DNA from: Mycobacterium sp.
GTDB taxonomy: Bacteria > Actinomycetota > Actinomycetes > Mycobacteriales > Mycobacteriaceae
Assembly (NCBI RefSeq): GCF_004298145.1
Contig: NZ_SCRH01000011.1
Coordinates: forward strand, 1-64,000
Direction of reading: 5' to 3'
DNA: 64,000 nt
Shown: positions 63,094-64,000 of the stretch, piece by piece
Layout of the letters: each line of letters starts with the position of its first letter
Numbering within the stretch: position 1 is the first letter of the stretch
Program-made: the position numbers and the translations under genes
The notes under the pieces: model-generated
Databases searched by the model: none
The model's input: only the letters and a program-made list of their open reading frames with translations
What the model was told of the DNA's origin: nothing

Positions 63094-64000
63094 CTAGGTC
63101 AGCGTCGGATACGGGGCCGGCTCGAAGTCGAAGACCCGGCGGGCGTTACCCTGCAGCACTTTGTACTTGTCGAGGTCGGACCGGCCGTCGAGTGCCTTCT
63201 GAGCGGCCTGGAGGGAATGGGGCCAGAGGCTGTCGGTGTGCGGATAATCCGTCTCGATCATCACGTTGTCGATACCGATGGAGTCGAGATTCGCTGCGCC
63301 GAAGTCGTCTTCGATGAAGCAGCCGTACATGTGGTCGCGGAAGAGCTGGCGCGGCGATTCTGGGAAAATCGCGGGATCGGTGGGTACCGGGTTCAGGCGC
63401 ATCGTGGCCGCGTCAACCGCCCAGTTATTGGCGCGCAGGTAGTGGTAATCGGCGGCGACATGTTCAGCACGCTCGATGAGGTAGGGAATCCAGCCGATGC
63501 CGCCCTCAGCCAGCACGATCTTCAGATCGGGGTACTTCTGCAGCTTGCCCGAGAACAGCCAATCGGTAGTCGAGTTGGCCAGGTTGAGGTTGATGTTCAC
63601 GGCCTGAACCCCAAAGGGTGCGTCGGGCGAGGTGGTGGGGCTAACCGAGGAAGATCCGATGTGCGTGCACAGCGGCATCTTCGTCTCGTTCGCCACCGCG
63701 AAGAGATCGTCCCATGCCCCCGAGTGGATGGACGGAAATCCTAGCGGGTGCAGGTTCTCCGAGAAGGCAATGGCTTTGGCGCCCTTGCCGGCGCACCGTA
63801 GCGTCTCCTCGACGGCCAGTCGGGTGTCCCACAACGGAATGATGATCAACGGGATGTAGCGGCCGGGCGCCGCCGCGCACCACTCATCGATGACAAAGTC
63901 GTTGTAGGCGCGCACGCACTTGAGACCTAGGTCGCGGTCACCGAGGTGGGCGAACATCTGACCACAGAACCGGGGGAAGAACGGAAAGTTCAATCCCGCG
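63094..64000 (-). CDS. Amidohydrolase-2 family protein (N-terminus beyond right edge)
   Basis: The C-terminal 300-odd residues of a TIM-barrel amidohydrolase of the ACMSD/gamma-resorcylate decarboxylase-like type. Features: PFFPRFCGQMFAH, CTHIGSSS (metal His), LKIVLAEGGIGWIPYLIERA and DNVMIETDYPHTDSLWP (metal Asp and His). Members hydrolyse or decarboxylate ring acids. The frame continues past 64000, so the N-terminus with its first metal ligands is missing. It leads the CoA-transferase/aldehyde dehydrogenase operon. Confidence 0.8.
   Translation of the reverse strand, partial: AGLNFPFFPRFCGQMFAHLGDRDLGLKCVRAYNDFVIDEWCAAAPGRYIPLIIIPLWDTRLAVEETLRCAGKGAKAIAFSENLHPLGFPSIHSGAWDDLFAVANETKMPLCTHIGSSSVSPTTSPDAPFGVQAVNINLNLANSTTDWLFSGKLQKYPDLKIVLAEGGIGWIPYLIERAEHVAADYHYLRANNWAVDAATMRLNPVPTDPAIFPESPRQLFRDHMYGCFIEDDFGAANLDSIGIDNVMIETDYPHTDSLWPHSLQAAQKALDGRSDLDKYKVLQGNARRVFDFEPAPYPTLT

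Overview
The window is GC-rich, densely packed actinobacterial chromosome and almost certainly comes from a Mycobacterium (nontuberculous). Several proteins match mycobacterial families I recall: SirA with Tyr69, Cys161, Cys417, Cys423, Cys463 and Cys467 at the M. tuberculosis positions, an FdxC-type ferredoxin, a PimC-like mannosyltransferase, SseB, an LppO-like LpqH-family lipoprotein, the ACR3-ArsC fusion and HtpG. The scattered order LysR, LipM-like, antiporter, SseB, LppO-like, MalY-type aminotransferase, haloalkane dehalogenase, HtpG recalls the M. tuberculosis Rv2282c-Rv2299c interval, but with large blocks of extra metabolic genes. All database names here rest on family recognition, not on searches.

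Layout. 1-4.4 kb: start of trxB, then sirA overlapping a CbiX-type chelatase (no cysH between them), a LysR regulator and a seven-iron ferredoxin. 4.4-12 kb: LipM/LipQ-type esterase, chagasin-like lipoprotein, CPA1 antiporter, PimC-like transferase, a TetR plus AttH-like pair, and SseB. 12-16.4 kb: a P450/TetR pair diverging from a translationally coupled SDR, luciferase-like (LLM) oxidoreductase and tandem alpha/beta-barrel protein around a clean inverted repeat. 16.5-20 kb: arsR with acr3-arsC, LppO-like lipoprotein and an alpha/beta hydrolase.

20-28.8 kb is the most distinctive block: P450 and TetR diverging from a 36-residue membrane ORF coupled to an AveC-type spirocyclase-family protein; then two LLM oxidoreductases and two DapB-like (2,4-diaminopentanoate dehydrogenase-like) dehydrogenases arranged divergently, and a PLP lyase/aminotransferase. 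Two related operator-like sites (22082-22105 and 26350-26373) suggest that one regulator controls the block.

28.8-45 kb: DUF2652 protein, haloalkane dehalogenase, TetR, CysQ-like phosphatase, thiolase diverging from an NDMA-type alcohol dehydrogenase, DoxX-like protein, PknH-sensor-like lipoprotein, a two-gene operon of a soluble MgtE/CBS protein and a divergent Nramp transporter, another LLM enzyme and htpG. 45-58.8 kb: acyl-CoA synthetase with thioesterase, VIT-family transporter, a small membrane protein behind a DosR-box-like site, two methyltransferases, a collagen-like secreted protein, a multidomain RsbU/RsbW protein followed by a truncated STAS gene, an S51 peptidase, a kinase fusion, a TPM protein and an aldehyde dehydrogenase. 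59-64 kb: alpha/beta hydrolase, a tRNA 3'-half fragment that looks like an attachment-site scar, then a leftward CoA-transferase, aldehyde dehydrogenase and amidohydrolase set running off the right edge.

Two families of short structured intergenic repeats are each present twice (45019-45066 with 58799-58846; 23056-23101 with 35540-35587). No insertion sequence, CRISPR array, rRNA or intact tRNA was seen. The overall picture is a conserved mycobacterial backbone carrying many regulator-plus-oxidoreductase modules for lipid, steroid-like or xenobiotic substrates.
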